Positions 48,895 to 58,074 of a stretch of 64,000 nt of DNA are shown here, one piece after another (position 1 is the stretch's first letter; each line of letters begins with the position of its first letter). The position numbers were made by a program, and so were the translations under genes. Origin of the DNA: GCA-001856825 sp038729485 (GTDB taxonomy: Archaea; Thermoplasmatota; Thermoplasmata; Thermoplasmatales; GCA-001856825); assembly GCA_038729485.1 (NCBI GenBank), contig JAVYRX010000001.1, positions 62,001 through 126,000 on the forward strand, read 5' to 3'. A model generated the notes under the pieces. It did no database searches. It was given only the letters and a program-made list of their open reading frames with translations, and was not told the origin of the DNA.

Positions 48895-51466
48895 GGTAAT
48901 CTGATATCGCCTCTTTCACGTCCTTTACACTTAGATTTTCTTTTAAAACTTTTCCCTGTGAGTATTCCTGATTTCCCCCTCCTTTAACCAATCCTTTCTT
49001 TTCAAGCCTCCTAATCAGATCTATGGCAGATAACTCTCTGTAAGATGACGATATCCTTACCCTTTCCTCCGAGATCACTATACCTGTGGAACCCTTGAGG
49101 CTTCTTGATATATTTTCAGCTATCATTTCCCTAACAGCAACGATCTTTACATCCTTTCCACCAATCTTTATTTCCTCTGATTCAATACCCTGATCTATGG
49201 CCTTCCTGATTCCTTCCAGTTCTCCTTCAAGTGAGCTGAAACTCTTGAGCGGATCTTCTCCTACCTTGGCCTTTATACTGTTGAGCTCCTTGAACCCAGA
49301 TATGGCAAATTCCACAGCAGATTCCCCTGCAGCAAAGTGGAACCGTATAATGCCGTCCTGAATCTTCTCAATCTTCAGGATCTTTATCAGCCCGACCTCG
49401 CCCGTTCTATCAACATGCGTCCCTCCGCATCCCTCTGCGTCTATGCCCGGTATCTCCACTAGCCTGAGCTTCCTTCCCTCTGGGATTCCACCCTGGTAGA
49501 GCGTAAAGCCGAAATACTCTTCCGCCTCGTTCCTTTCGACGAATGCCTTGTGTATCGGTAAATCGAGTCTTATGATTTCGTTAGCCCTCCTTTCAATGTC
49601 TGCCGCTTCTTCCTCGGATATGTCTGAAAAATGGGTGACGTCCAGTCTGCTTATCCTTTCGTCCTTTTGCGCTCCCGCCTGCCAAACGTGCAAACCCAAA
49701 ACATCCCTGATGGATGACAGGAGAATGTGCGTAGCAGTGTGATTCTGCATGAGGCGTCTCCTCCTATCGTAGTCAACTTTCCCGTAGAGATCCGTTCCAA
49801 CCTGGACCCCTCCCAATTCTTCTACCCTATGGTACACGGACCCGTCATGTATCTGCACGTCGACAACCTTCACCAGGCTGCCATTTTCCGACAGAATTCC
49901 CCTGTCTGATGGTTGCCCTCCACCCTCTGGATAGAAACACGTCCTGTCTAGGATTACATAGTTATTTTCCACCCCAAGGACCCTTGCCGTAAATTCAAGC
50001 ATTTTTTCGTCCTCATAGTAGAGCTTTTTGGTTTCTGGGAATCCACCGTGTTTCTCAGGTTCTTTCTGCTCCTTCCTCACGTTTGAGAACCCTTTGGCCT
50101 TCCTCATATTCTGCGGGAACGATATGCCCAATATTTCGCATCTCTCTTTTACGTACTCCACAGGAAGGCCATTCGACTCGAATAGAGTGATAACGCTTTC
50201 CTGGCTTATGTTACCGTTTTTTGAGTATTTCTTTATTAAAGAATCACCCTTTGAAAGAAGATCGTTGAACCTCTCTTCCTCGAGTTCTATTATACTTTTT
50301 GCGGAGGAATAGAGCCTCAGATCGAGGATATCCTTAAACCTTTCTTCCTGCATCTCGATGAGACCCCATAGCGTCTCTTGAACTCCCAGCTTCTTTATTG
50401 CTAGAAGCGCCCTCCTAATGAGCATCCTCAGGACGTATCCGGCCTTCGAATTTGAAGGGACGAGACCGTCGAAAAGAAGGAACGTTATTGCTCTGGAATG
50501 ATCCGCCAGCATATAGATGAGTGACATCCGGTCTATGGCCTCCTTCTGTTGGGGAGTTAACTTTGAAATGAAGTCAATTTCGGAGCCGTCTTCCCTCGCA
50601 CTGGCCTCCATGTATCTTTCGAAAATAGCTGGCCTTTCCATTCCCGCTTCCTTCGTAAGATGGAGGATGAGATCCGGATATAGAGAGTCATATATGGTAT
50701 CCGTACCCTGGGAGAGCCACGTAAATCTTTCAATTCCGTAGCCGGTATCAACGATCCTGTTCTCCATTTTCCTGTAACTTATGCCGTCTATCTCGACACC
50801 ACCCGATCTGTCTTCTACCATGTCCATAAAAACTAGTGTCGCTACCTCGAGCCCCCTGACCATCACTTCGAAAGAGGAACCCGCATTGCCTCCACCAGCC
50901 CAGGGTTTCTCCTTGAACACGACCTCGTTCCTATTAACGCCGAGATGCATCAGAAATTCAAGGGAGAGCTGGACCGCCGTGTCCTTCCAGTAGACTTCCC
51001 TACCAGGAAAGTTAAATGCTTTTGCTCCACCCATTTCGAATACAGAGAGATGCCTTCCTGTTTTCCCTACATTGTCAAGATCAACTGTCCTGATGCACGG
51101 CTGTGACACAACCAGGGGATTTCCCGGGGGCGGAACCTTTCCTGAAGTGACGTGTGGTTGGAAGTCGTAAATGCTTGCGTTGACAAGGTAAACATCCTCT
51201 CTCCATCTTGCAACTATTGGATATCTTCTTATCCTTTTGTGCCCCCTTTGCTCGAAGAACGACAGAAATTCCTCCCTCATCTCTTCTAGGGTATATTTCC
51301 TCTTAGTAGGGGAGTTACCAATAAAGGTGTATGGATCGCAGGGAACTTCCCCACAGGTAACCCTGCTCTTATCAACTGTCCAGAATGGTTTGCCACATTT
51401 TTCGCATGTCTTTCTTTCGTATCCATTTTCCACTAGGAAGGGGAGGAAATAATCTGAGACGGACAC
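48887..51466 (-). CDS. alaS: Alanyl-tRNA synthetase, archaeal type
   Basis: An 859-residue AlaRS with an N-terminal CxxC zinc segment (TCEKCGKPFWT, TCGEVPC) absent from bacterial enzymes, class II motifs, the editing domain (HTATHILLSSI and CGGTHVDRTGE, both intact) and a short C-terminal domain. Starts at GTG 51466. Shares its editing motifs with the two AlaX proteins in the window. Divergent from trmI; overlaps the M50 protease gene by 8 bases. Confidence 0.96.
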   Translation of the reverse strand: MSVSDYFLPFLVENGYERKTCEKCGKPFWTVDKSRVTCGEVPCDPYTFIGNSPTKRKYTLEEMREEFLSFFEQRGHKRIRRYPIVARWREDVYLVNASIYDFQPHVTSGKVPPPGNPLVVSQPCIRTVDLDNVGKTGRHLSVFEMGGAKAFNFPGREVYWKDTAVQLSLEFLMHLGVNRNEVVFKEKPWAGGGNAGSSFEVMVRGLEVATLVFMDMVEDRSGGVEIDGISYRKMENRIVDTGYGIERFTWLSQGTDTIYDSLYPDLILHLTKEAGMERPAIFERYMEASAREDGSEIDFISKLTPQQKEAIDRMSLIYMLADHSRAITFLLFDGLVPSNSKAGYVLRMLIRRALLAIKKLGVQETLWGLIEMQEERFKDILDLRLYSSAKSIIELEEERFNDLLSKGDSLIKKYSKNGNISQESVITLFESNGLPVEYVKERCEILGISFPQNMRKAKGFSNVRKEQKEPEKHGGFPETKKLYYEDEKMLEFTARVLGVENNYVILDRTCFYPEGGGQPSDRGILSENGSLVKVVDVQIHDGSVYHRVEELGGVQVGTDLYGKVDYDRRRRLMQNHTATHILLSSIRDVLGLHVWQAGAQKDERISRLDVTHFSDISEEEAADIERRANEIIRLDLPIHKAFVERNEAEEYFGFTLYQGGIPEGRKLRLVEIPGIDAEGCGGTHVDRTGEVGLIKILKIEKIQDGIIRFHFAAGESAVEFAISGFKELNSIKAKVGEDPLKSFSSLEGELEGIRKAIDQGIESEEIKIGGKDVKIVAVREMIAENISRSLKGSTGIVISEERVRISSSYRELSAIDLIRRLEKKGLVKGGGNQEYSQGKVLKENLSVKDVKEAISDYRG

Positions 51467-51511
51467 ACCATGTGAGGAAAATCTATTTTAAATTCTTTAT
51501 TCTGCTCTCTT

Positions 51512-52219
51512 GTGCTTGTTACTCTCTACAATGACAAGGAGACGTACTGTTTTTCGAACGAAGCAGGTTTGATGTACATAAGAGGGCTTGGAAATGTAAG
51601 AACTGAAAGATTCCATGTTGGCGAAATGTATGAACTTGGCACAAGAAAATTCAAGTGCAGGAAGTCTAACATATTCGACGTCTTTAATTCGCTGGAAAGG
51701 GGGCCCCAGACAGTTACCCCTAAGGACGTCTCCTACATCGGCCTTTTCCTGGATCTGCATTCGTGCAAAAAGGTGCTAGAAATTGGAGGGGGTTCAGGCA
51801 GCTTTTCAATAATTTCGGCACTCTTATTCGGTGCTAACGTCGTGAGCTACGAAATCAATCAAGCATCATTTGACCTTTTCAAAAGGAATGTAAAAAGATT
51901 TGAGGTAGGTTCGCTAGTGACTCCTTTGCTTGGCGATGGGAGCGAAGCCAATTTGGGTGATTTCCATTGCATTTTCATTGACAACCCCCACCCGTGGACG
52001 TTTCTCGAAAATGACCTGTCCGGAGAAATAAAGGTGGCCTCGCTCCTCCCGACATACTCTCAGGCAGAGGAGTTTTCGCGTTTTCTATTAAAAAAGGGTT
52101 TTTTAGTAAATGTCCATCATATGATAGACGTCCCTATGAAGCTCAGCGAAATGGGGATGAGACCTGAGACCACGATTCTCTATCACACAGGCTTCATAGT
52201 TTCGGGGGTGTTATACTGA
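51512..52219 (+). CDS. trmI: tRNA (adenine-N1)-methyltransferase, TrmI family
   Basis: Methylates N1 of adenosine 57/58 in the tRNA T loop. The 235-residue SAM enzyme has the RGPQTVTPKDVSYI substrate block, EIGGGSGSFSI SAM site, IDNPHPW catalytic segment, LPTYSQAEEF and the terminal RPETTILYHTGF, all typical TrmI. Starts at GTG 51512. Its stop shares one base with the following twy1 start, pairing two tRNA-modification genes. Confidence 0.88.
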   Translation: MLVTLYNDKETYCFSNEAGLMYIRGLGNVRTERFHVGEMYELGTRKFKCRKSNIFDVFNSLERGPQTVTPKDVSYIGLFLDLHSCKKVLEIGGGSGSFSIISALLFGANVVSYEINQASFDLFKRNVKRFEVGSLVTPLLGDGSEANLGDFHCIFIDNPHPWTFLENDLSGEIKVASLLPTYSQAEEFSRFLLKKGFLVNVHHMIDVPMKLSEMGMRPETTILYHTGFIVSGVLY

Positions 52220-53157
52220 TGGATGAACTCAAGAGGAAAGCCCTAGAAAAGCAAGGGTACAAAATAGTAGGCAATCACTCAGCCGTAAAACTCTGCCACT
52301 GGATGAGACAATCTTTGTATTACAACAGACCATGTTACAAGCAGACTTTCTATGGTATAGAAAGCCACAGATGCGTTCAAATGACACCTTCAGTGGATTG
52401 GTGCTCCGAAAACTGCAACTTTTGCTGGAGATCGCAGGGGTGGGAAGGAGTCAAAATACCGGAGGAGGATGAGGCATCGGACATACTGGAAGGTTCAATC
52501 GAAGCACAGCGGCTCCTACTGACGGGTTTCAAAGGGGATCAGAGAACAGACATGGCAAAGTGGCTTGATGCACAGCAGCCCAAGCACATGGCAATTTCAT
52601 TGACTGGTGAGCCTACCCTTTACGGGAAGCTCAACGATCTGCTCGCTGAGGCAAAAAAGAGGAAAATATCAACGTTCTTGGTGACAAATGGCACCAATCC
52701 GGAGGCACTTGAGAAGCTAGATGTTCTTCCCACGCAGCTTTACGTTACGGTTGCTGCACCCAATAAAAGAATGTTTGATGAGATGCTCAACCCCATTTAC
52801 AAGGATGCATGGGAAAGGTTGAACAGAACGCTAGAGCTTCTGCCGTCCCTTGATACCAGGAAAGTTATAAGACATACCCTCGTCAAGGATTTCAACTTGG
52901 GATACGTAGAGGAATATTATAGGCTTGATAAGAAGGCAGATCCAGACTTTATTGAAAACAAAGGATACGTGCATGTAGGTGGATCAAGGGGGAGGCTGAC
53001 CGTGAACAATATGCCTTCCCACGCTGAGATAAGAGAGTTCTCATTCAGGCTGAATGGGTATTTGAATTATGACTTCGGAGGGGAGAGGGAAGATTCAAGA
53101 ATTGTCCTTCTTTCCAAGGATAGAAAAAAGAATTTGATCGATTTCTCAAAACTGTAA
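52219..53157 (+). CDS. taw1: 4-demethylwyosine synthase TYW1 (radical SAM)
   Basis: Makes the tricyclic base at position 37 of tRNA-Phe from N1-methylguanosine and pyruvate. The radical SAM set DWCSENCNFCW occupies residues 62-69, and a second Fe-S cluster uses Cys26, Cys39 and Cys52, the same positions as the characterised archaeal enzymes. The GEPTLY block and a C-terminal TYW1 domain are also present. 312 residues. Pyruvate as co-substrate links it to central metabolism. Confidence 0.95.
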   Translation: MDELKRKALEKQGYKIVGNHSAVKLCHWMRQSLYYNRPCYKQTFYGIESHRCVQMTPSVDWCSENCNFCWRSQGWEGVKIPEEDEASDILEGSIEAQRLLLTGFKGDQRTDMAKWLDAQQPKHMAISLTGEPTLYGKLNDLLAEAKKRKISTFLVTNGTNPEALEKLDVLPTQLYVTVAAPNKRMFDEMLNPIYKDAWERLNRTLELLPSLDTRKVIRHTLVKDFNLGYVEEYYRLDKKADPDFIENKGYVHVGGSRGRLTVNNMPSHAEIREFSFRLNGYLNYDFGGEREDSRIVLLSKDRKKNLIDFSKL

Positions 53158-53332
53158 ATACTCATAATGGAAAACATTCTGCTTCCAAATTTTATCCTAT
53201 CCTCGCTCCTGCTGATCTTTCACACAATTTTCATCTTTTCTCTCTCTTGAAATGGAAGATTTTTCAAGGCTCCTTCTGTCATTTTGTTTACATTTCAATA
53301 GTTTGAATTGTGGCGTCAGAGGGCAGCTAAGA

Positions 53333-53341
53333 TTATTTATA
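53333..53341 (+). promoter_or_regulatory. TATA box of sdh operon
   Basis: TTATTTATA lies ~35 bases before the TTG start of sdhA; a start site near 53363 would give a short leader containing GGGAGA as ribosome-binding site. Confidence 0.5.
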
Positions 53342-53371
53342 GAGTCAAGTATTCTATAATGGGAGATTTAC

Positions 53372-55087
53372 TTGGTAGAGGTACTTGACTATGATTTATT
53401 AGTGATGGGTTCCGGCCTTGCAGGTCTCAGGGCAGCTATTGAAGCTGCGAGAGTTGGAAATGGAAAACTCAGAATAGCGATCCTTGCAAAAAATCAGCTC
53501 ATGAGGGCCCATTCCATTTCAGCTGAAGGGGGTTCTGCCGCCGTTCTTTACACTGATGAAGGAGATTCTTTTGATCTTCACGCTTACGACACAATAAAAG
53601 GATCAGATTATCTCAGCGATCAGGACGTAGTGGAATTCTTTGTGAGACAGTGCCCGGTTGATATCCTTGAGCTTGAACACTGGGGGCTTCCCTGGGCAAG
53701 GAGAGACGACGGCAGGGTCGCTCAGAGACCATTCGGCGGGCATTCCTATCCAAGAGCCACGTTTGCCGCTGATAGGACTGGATTCTACGAAGTTCATACC
53801 CTTTACGATACTCTTCTCAAGTATGGCAACGTAGACAAATTCAATGAACAGTTCGTATTTGATTTAATCATAAGAAACAACAGATTCCTCGGGGCATCTG
53901 CAATAGATATGCAAACGGGCGAGGTAAGGATTTTCAAAGCGAAGGCAGGCATATTGGCAACTGGTGGGCTAGGGAGACTTTACGGTTTCACTACTTATTC
54001 CCATCTCGTTACAGGAGATGGTCTTGCAATCGCACTGAGAAAGGGAGTTAAGCTTAAGGATTTGGAATTTGTGCAGTTTCACCCAACTGGCCTGGTTCCT
54101 TCCGGAATATTGATAACAGAAGGAGTGAGAGGGGATGGGGGTATTTTAAAGAACTCAAATGGAGAAAGGTTCATGGAAAGATACGCCCCTACGAAAAAGG
54201 ATCTTGCACCAAGGGATATTGTGTCAAGAAGTATGATGACTGAGATATTGGAGGGCAGAGGTTATAAGGGGCCTAATGGCCTCGATTTCATCCTTTTGGA
54301 TTTTTCTCCCATCGGCGCGGAAAAAATTAAGGAAAAATTATCACAGGTAAGAGAGATCGGAATTCACTACGTGGGTTTAGATCCTCTGGAGTCGCCTCTT
54401 CCTGTGAGGCCGGCAGCCCATTATACAATGGGCGGGATAGACGTCACGAAGACTGGATTTACGGGTGTCACAGGCCTCTGGGCCGCTGGAGAGACATCCT
54501 GCCTTTCTGTCCATGGCGCAAATAGGCTTGGAGCTAACTCAACAAGCGAATGCGTTGTCTTCGGGAAGGTGACCGGAGGAGAAGCGGCTAAGTGGCTTAT
54601 GACTTCAGATACATCATACGGAATCGATGAGGGAGACAGGAAGAATGCAGAAGATTTCATCTCCAATGCTTATGCGGATAAGGGAGACAACGACCCGTAC
54701 GAAATTAAAAGACAACTGTGGAACGTAATGGATAAACATGCATACGTTTTCAGAGATGAAAAGGGGCTAACTGAGGGGCTCAAAGCTGTGAGAGAACTCA
54801 TTGACAGGAGCAACAAGATTACTATTTCAGAGAAGGGGAATGTATACAATCAGAATCTAATAGCTGCCCTTGAGATGAAGAACCTCGTTGAGCTGGCAGA
54901 AGTAGTCATAACTGGCGCGCTTGAGAGAAGAGAGAGCAGGGGATCGCATTTTAGGACTGACTATCCGAAGAGAGACGACGAAAATTACCTGAAACACACA
55001 ATTGCACAGAAAGTCGACGGCAAGATTGTCATCAGCTATGTGCCTGTGAGCGTTACGAAATGGAAGCCAGAGCCGAGGGTTTATTGA
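53372..55087 (+). CDS. sdhA: Succinate dehydrogenase flavoprotein subunit
   Basis: Oxidises succinate to fumarate. The 571-residue protein has the FAD Rossmann MGSGLAGLRAAIE, the covalent FAD site RAHSISAEGGSAAV, EFVQFHPTGL, RSMMTEI, and HTMGGI-like AHYTMGGIDV near the catalytic Arg. TTG start, GGGAGA five bases upstream. First gene of sdhACDB. The C-terminal helical domain is complete. Confidence 0.95.
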   Translation: MVEVLDYDLLVMGSGLAGLRAAIEAARVGNGKLRIAILAKNQLMRAHSISAEGGSAAVLYTDEGDSFDLHAYDTIKGSDYLSDQDVVEFFVRQCPVDILELEHWGLPWARRDDGRVAQRPFGGHSYPRATFAADRTGFYEVHTLYDTLLKYGNVDKFNEQFVFDLIIRNNRFLGASAIDMQTGEVRIFKAKAGILATGGLGRLYGFTTYSHLVTGDGLAIALRKGVKLKDLEFVQFHPTGLVPSGILITEGVRGDGGILKNSNGERFMERYAPTKKDLAPRDIVSRSMMTEILEGRGYKGPNGLDFILLDFSPIGAEKIKEKLSQVREIGIHYVGLDPLESPLPVRPAAHYTMGGIDVTKTGFTGVTGLWAAGETSCLSVHGANRLGANSTSECVVFGKVTGGEAAKWLMTSDTSYGIDEGDRKNAEDFISNAYADKGDNDPYEIKRQLWNVMDKHAYVFRDEKGLTEGLKAVRELIDRSNKITISEKGNVYNQNLIAALEMKNLVELAEVVITGALERRESRGSHFRTDYPKRDDENYLKHTIAQKVDGKIVISYVPVSVTKWKPEPRVY

Positions 55088-55096
55088 GGTGTTTAA

Positions 55097-55546
55097 ATGA
55101 CTATAGAAAACAAGAAGGGATGGATTTCCTGGTTCAATCCTTTTAAGTATGGATTGGACAGGTGGTTATATGCACTTCATAGGCTTACTGGAATTGTCCT
55201 GGGGCTATACCTTATACTTCACATCTTCGAGACCTCGGAAATACTTCGGGGACCGGTCACCTGGGAGAGCGTAATGGTGTCCCTCGACTGGCCTTTTGGG
55301 GTTCACCTAGGTCCAGTTATACTTTCTCTTGTATTTTTGGCAGCGGTGTACCACGGCCTGAATGGATTGAGGCTTACAATAGTGGAGAATGGGCTTCTGC
55401 TTCCAAGACCTTATAGACCGGAGTACCCTTACAAGCCCAAATCGTTAAAGGGGCTTAATACTGTTCTCAAGATAATTCTAGGTATAGTTATGGTTGTCAT
55501 AGGCGTGATAGGGGTAGTATACATCGCAGCGGGGGTGCTTCTATGA
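55097..55546 (+). CDS. sdhC: Succinate dehydrogenase membrane anchor C
   Basis: A 149-residue anchor with three hydrophobic segments. LHRLTGIVLGLYLILHIFE and AAVYHGLNGLRLTIVE hold the His residues that bind heme b in this family. Starts nine bases after the sdhA stop and overlaps sdhD by ATGA. With sdhD it should form a heme-b cytochrome that reduces quinone. Confidence 0.87.
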   Translation: MTIENKKGWISWFNPFKYGLDRWLYALHRLTGIVLGLYLILHIFETSEILRGPVTWESVMVSLDWPFGVHLGPVILSLVFLAAVYHGLNGLRLTIVENGLLLPRPYRPEYPYKPKSLKGLNTVLKIILGIVMVVIGVIGVVYIAAGVLL

Positions 55547-55938
55547 GAGAGTCCAAGCTCATGTTCCTGCAGTACCTCACGGGAATACTGATCCTGATTT
55601 TCGGAAGCTTCCATTTCCTGTTGCTTAGCTATCTGGCACCTACTCCCAACAAGGAACTTTACATATACTTGGGCTCCACGCATACTTTGATCGGCGGAAC
55701 CCTTTATTACAGCGTTGTGAAGCAGATATATACCACCCTGCTCTGGGGTGCCATGTTCGAGGCTTTCCTTACGGTCCTAGTTTATCATGCATTCAATGGA
55801 TTCAGGGTTATACTTTCCGAACAGTTCCAGGGCCCTACGGCTGAGAGAATAATAACATATAGCATGTTCGTCATAGGGCTGATAGTATTCGTATGGGGTA
55901 CAAGGACAATAGTCACTTTGCTTGCAGGGGGTATTTGA
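55543..55938 (+). CDS. sdhD: Succinate dehydrogenase membrane anchor D
   Basis: A 131-residue protein with three hydrophobic segments; FGSFHFLLLSYL and VYHAFNGFRVIL supply the conserved His residues of the anchor pair. ATGA overlap with sdhC, and sdhB starts one base after its stop. Assignment rests mainly on operon position and helix pattern. Confidence 0.82.
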   Translation: MRESKLMFLQYLTGILILIFGSFHFLLLSYLAPTPNKELYIYLGSTHTLIGGTLYYSVVKQIYTTLLWGAMFEAFLTVLVYHAFNGFRVILSEQFQGPTAERIITYSMFVIGLIVFVWGTRTIVTLLAGGI

Positions 55939-55939
55939 A

Positions 55940-56740
55940 ATGGAAACGATACTCAAAGGTTTTGGAGAGGTTGTTAAAACTGTTACGTTCAGGGTCAGAA
56001 GATTCGATCCTGAGAAGGATAAGATACCAACGTATGTGGAGTATAAAGTCCCAGTGCAGAAGGGAATGACTGTCCTTGACGGCATCCTTTACATAAAGGA
56101 GCACTTGGACCACAGTCTCTCTGCAAGGTATTCCTGTAGGATGGGTATCTGCGGTTCGTGCGGGATGATAATAGACGGAAAAGAAAGATTGGCCTGCCAA
56201 ACTCAGATACTGGAGCTGAATAAAGATCTCATAAAAGTGGATCCTATGGGAAATTACGCGCTCGTTAAGGATCTGGTGCCTGATCTCAGCAAGTTGTTCA
56301 AGAATCATCAATCAGTTAAGCCGTTCATAATAAGAGAGGAAGAGAAGCCCGATGCTGAATACCTCCAAAAGCCGGAACAGAGGGAGAAATTCGCGATGTT
56401 CACCGAATGCATCCTGTGCGGTCTCTGCCTTTCAGCGTGCCCCACTAACGCCACGGACGAGCTGTATCTTGGACCCCAAGCTCTTGCCCAGGCATTCAGG
56501 TATATTTCAGATAACAGGGATCTTGGGTTTAACGAGAGACTGAACGTTATAGATTCAAAGCACGGAGTGTGGAGATGCCACTTCTCTGGTACCTGCTCAG
56601 AAGTGTGTCCTAAAGGCGTTGATCCCGCCCTTGCAATTCAGCTCCTGAAGGAAGTGATGACGTCTAACGTGTTCGTAAAGTACAAGCAGCAGGGCACGAC
56701 AAAAGGCCAAGTCAGGAAGTCTGTCTCTGAGGTAAGCTAG
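55940..56740 (+). CDS. sdhB: Succinate dehydrogenase iron-sulfur subunit
   Basis: A 266-residue electron carrier with three clusters: [2Fe-2S] in YSCRMGICGSCG...LACQ, [4Fe-4S] in CILCGLCLSACP, and the third in CHFSGTCSEVCPKGVDP, where the extra-spaced set usually binds [3Fe-4S]. ATG 55940 follows the sdhD stop by one base. The terminal ~25 residues (QQGTTKGQVRKSVSEVS) are basic. Last gene of the sdh operon. Confidence 0.94.
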   Translation: METILKGFGEVVKTVTFRVRRFDPEKDKIPTYVEYKVPVQKGMTVLDGILYIKEHLDHSLSARYSCRMGICGSCGMIIDGKERLACQTQILELNKDLIKVDPMGNYALVKDLVPDLSKLFKNHQSVKPFIIREEEKPDAEYLQKPEQREKFAMFTECILCGLCLSACPTNATDELYLGPQALAQAFRYISDNRDLGFNERLNVIDSKHGVWRCHFSGTCSEVCPKGVDPALAIQLLKEVMTSNVFVKYKQQGTTKGQVRKSVSEVS

Positions 56741-56772
56741 AGGCCTTCGCCTTGGGTACGCATTTAACAAAT

Positions 56773-56779
56773 TATAAAT
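56773..56779 (+). promoter_or_regulatory. TATA box of nuo operon
   Basis: TATAAAT, within a near-palindromic AAATTATAAATTT, sits about 23 bases before the nuoA ATG in the 58-base gap after sdhB. It gives the nuo operon its own leaderless start, though read-through from sdhB is likely. Confidence 0.5.
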
Positions 56780-56798
56780 TTGATAAAATGCTATCGGA

Positions 56799-57173
56799 AT
56801 GATGAGCTTGACCCCTGAAATAGCTGCTATGGCTCTGGCAGTAATTATTGTACCTATCATTATAGCGATATTGATCGCAACAGCCCATCATTTTTCTCCT
56901 AAAACATTTGGGAGATACACGGCCGAAAACTATGAGTGCGGTGAAGTCGCCGTTGGTGATTTCCAGGCACCACTGCCAATTCAGTATTTCTTTTTCATCA
57001 TGGCATTTGTCGTATTCGACGTTGATTTTGTCCTCCTTTTGCCTTGGGCTGGTTCTGTGAAGGCGCTTGGGCTTGGCGTATTCGCCGACGTTGTGATTTT
57101 TATCGCCATCATGCTTGCAGGTCTTTTCTATGCCTCGAAGAAAGGATATATGAGGTGGTCCGATGTCCGATAG
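56799..57173 (+). CDS. nuoA: Complex I subunit A
   Basis: A 124-residue membrane subunit with three hydrophobic segments. The NuoA signature ENYECGE and the DFQ..PLPIQYFFFIMAFVVFDVDFVLLLPW block are both visible (quoted in part: VVFDVDFVLLLPW). First gene of an operon with nuoB starting inside its last codons. Confidence 0.92.
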   Translation: MMSLTPEIAAMALAVIIVPIIIAILIATAHHFSPKTFGRYTAENYECGEVAVGDFQAPLPIQYFFFIMAFVVFDVDFVLLLPWAGSVKALGLGVFADVVIFIAIMLAGLFYASKKGYMRWSDVR

Positions 57174-57621
57174 TATCCTCGTGACGTCCTTGGAAGAGGC
57201 CCTCCATTGGGGAACAGGAAAATCATTATGGCCTTTCACCTTTGGACTTGCCTGCTGCGCCATAGAGATGATGTCAGCAATGGGACCAGATTATGACTGG
57301 GCTAGATTCGGTTCTGACGTCTTCAGGGATTCCCCGAGACATTCAGATCTAATGATAGTTTCCGGAACAGTAACAAAGAAGATGGCGCCGAGAATACGAA
57401 GACTTTACGATCAAATGGCTTTCCCAAAATTCGTCATATCGATGGGTTCATGCGCATCTGCAGGAGGACCCTACGTCAGGGGGTACTCCGTTGTTGATGG
57501 AGTGGATCAAGTTGTACCGGTGGACGTATACGTTTATGGATGTCCACCAAGGCCAGAGGCGCTGATACAGGCACTTAAGTTACTTCAGGACAGGATAGCA
57601 GCCGGAAAGGTGAGACATTGA
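57163..57621 (+). CDS. nuoB: Complex I subunit B (N2 cluster)
   Basis: The 152-residue peripheral subunit that binds the terminal cluster N2. Its Cys set is GLACCAIEMM, SMGSCASAGG and VYGCPPRPEA. ATG 57163 overlaps nuoA by 11 bases. Length and motifs are normal. Confidence 0.95.
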   Translation: MSDSILVTSLEEALHWGTGKSLWPFTFGLACCAIEMMSAMGPDYDWARFGSDVFRDSPRHSDLMIVSGTVTKKMAPRIRRLYDQMAFPKFVISMGSCASAGGPYVRGYSVVDGVDQVVPVDVYVYGCPPRPEALIQALKLLQDRIAAGKVRH

Positions 57622-58073
57622 TACCTGTGGAAAGCGAGACGAAGATAAAATCAGGCATAAGGGCTGTCTATGTTGCGAAGGAGAACCTATTCGAATACTT
57701 GAAAGAAAGGAAAGAGGAGGGCTACGACACGCTTCTTATGGTCACAGGTGTTGATTACAAAGATCATCTGGAAGTGGTCTATCACCTGCTATCAAGCAAT
57801 ACAAACGACAGGCTCATTGTCAAAACTAAGACCGATGGGGAGGTTGATTCTGTCACGTCTCTTTGGAAAGGGGCCGACTGGCATGAAAGGGAGACGTGGG
57901 ATTTAGTAGGAATAAAGTTCAAGAATCATCCAAATCTGAAAAGGATACTTCTTGCGGAGGGTTGGGTTGGTCACCCACTGAGGAAAGATTATCCAATGGA
58001 GAAAAAACAATACGTTAGTCTCGGAGACGATGGCGAGGACAGGGTTTCTTTCGATAAATCGGAGGGGTATTAG
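57618..58073 (+). CDS. nuoC: Complex I subunit C
   Basis: A 151-residue peripheral subunit. LLMVTGVDYKDHLEVVYHLLS and the C-terminal block WHERETWDLVGIKFKNHP..LKRILL, WVGHPLRKDYP are the family signature. It starts at TTG 57618, overlapping nuoB by four bases. NuoD follows after one base; in some bacteria C and D are fused, here they are separate. Confidence 0.93.
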   Translation: MIPVESETKIKSGIRAVYVAKENLFEYLKERKEEGYDTLLMVTGVDYKDHLEVVYHLLSSNTNDRLIVKTKTDGEVDSVTSLWKGADWHERETWDLVGIKFKNHPNLKRILLAEGWVGHPLRKDYPMEKKQYVSLGDDGEDRVSFDKSEGY

Positions 58074-58074
58074 A

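Noticed and set aside
58030..58074. Longer nuoD start inside nuoC
   Set aside because: The conserved VNFGPQHPSTHG begins right after ATG 58075; the upstream part is nuoC in another frame.
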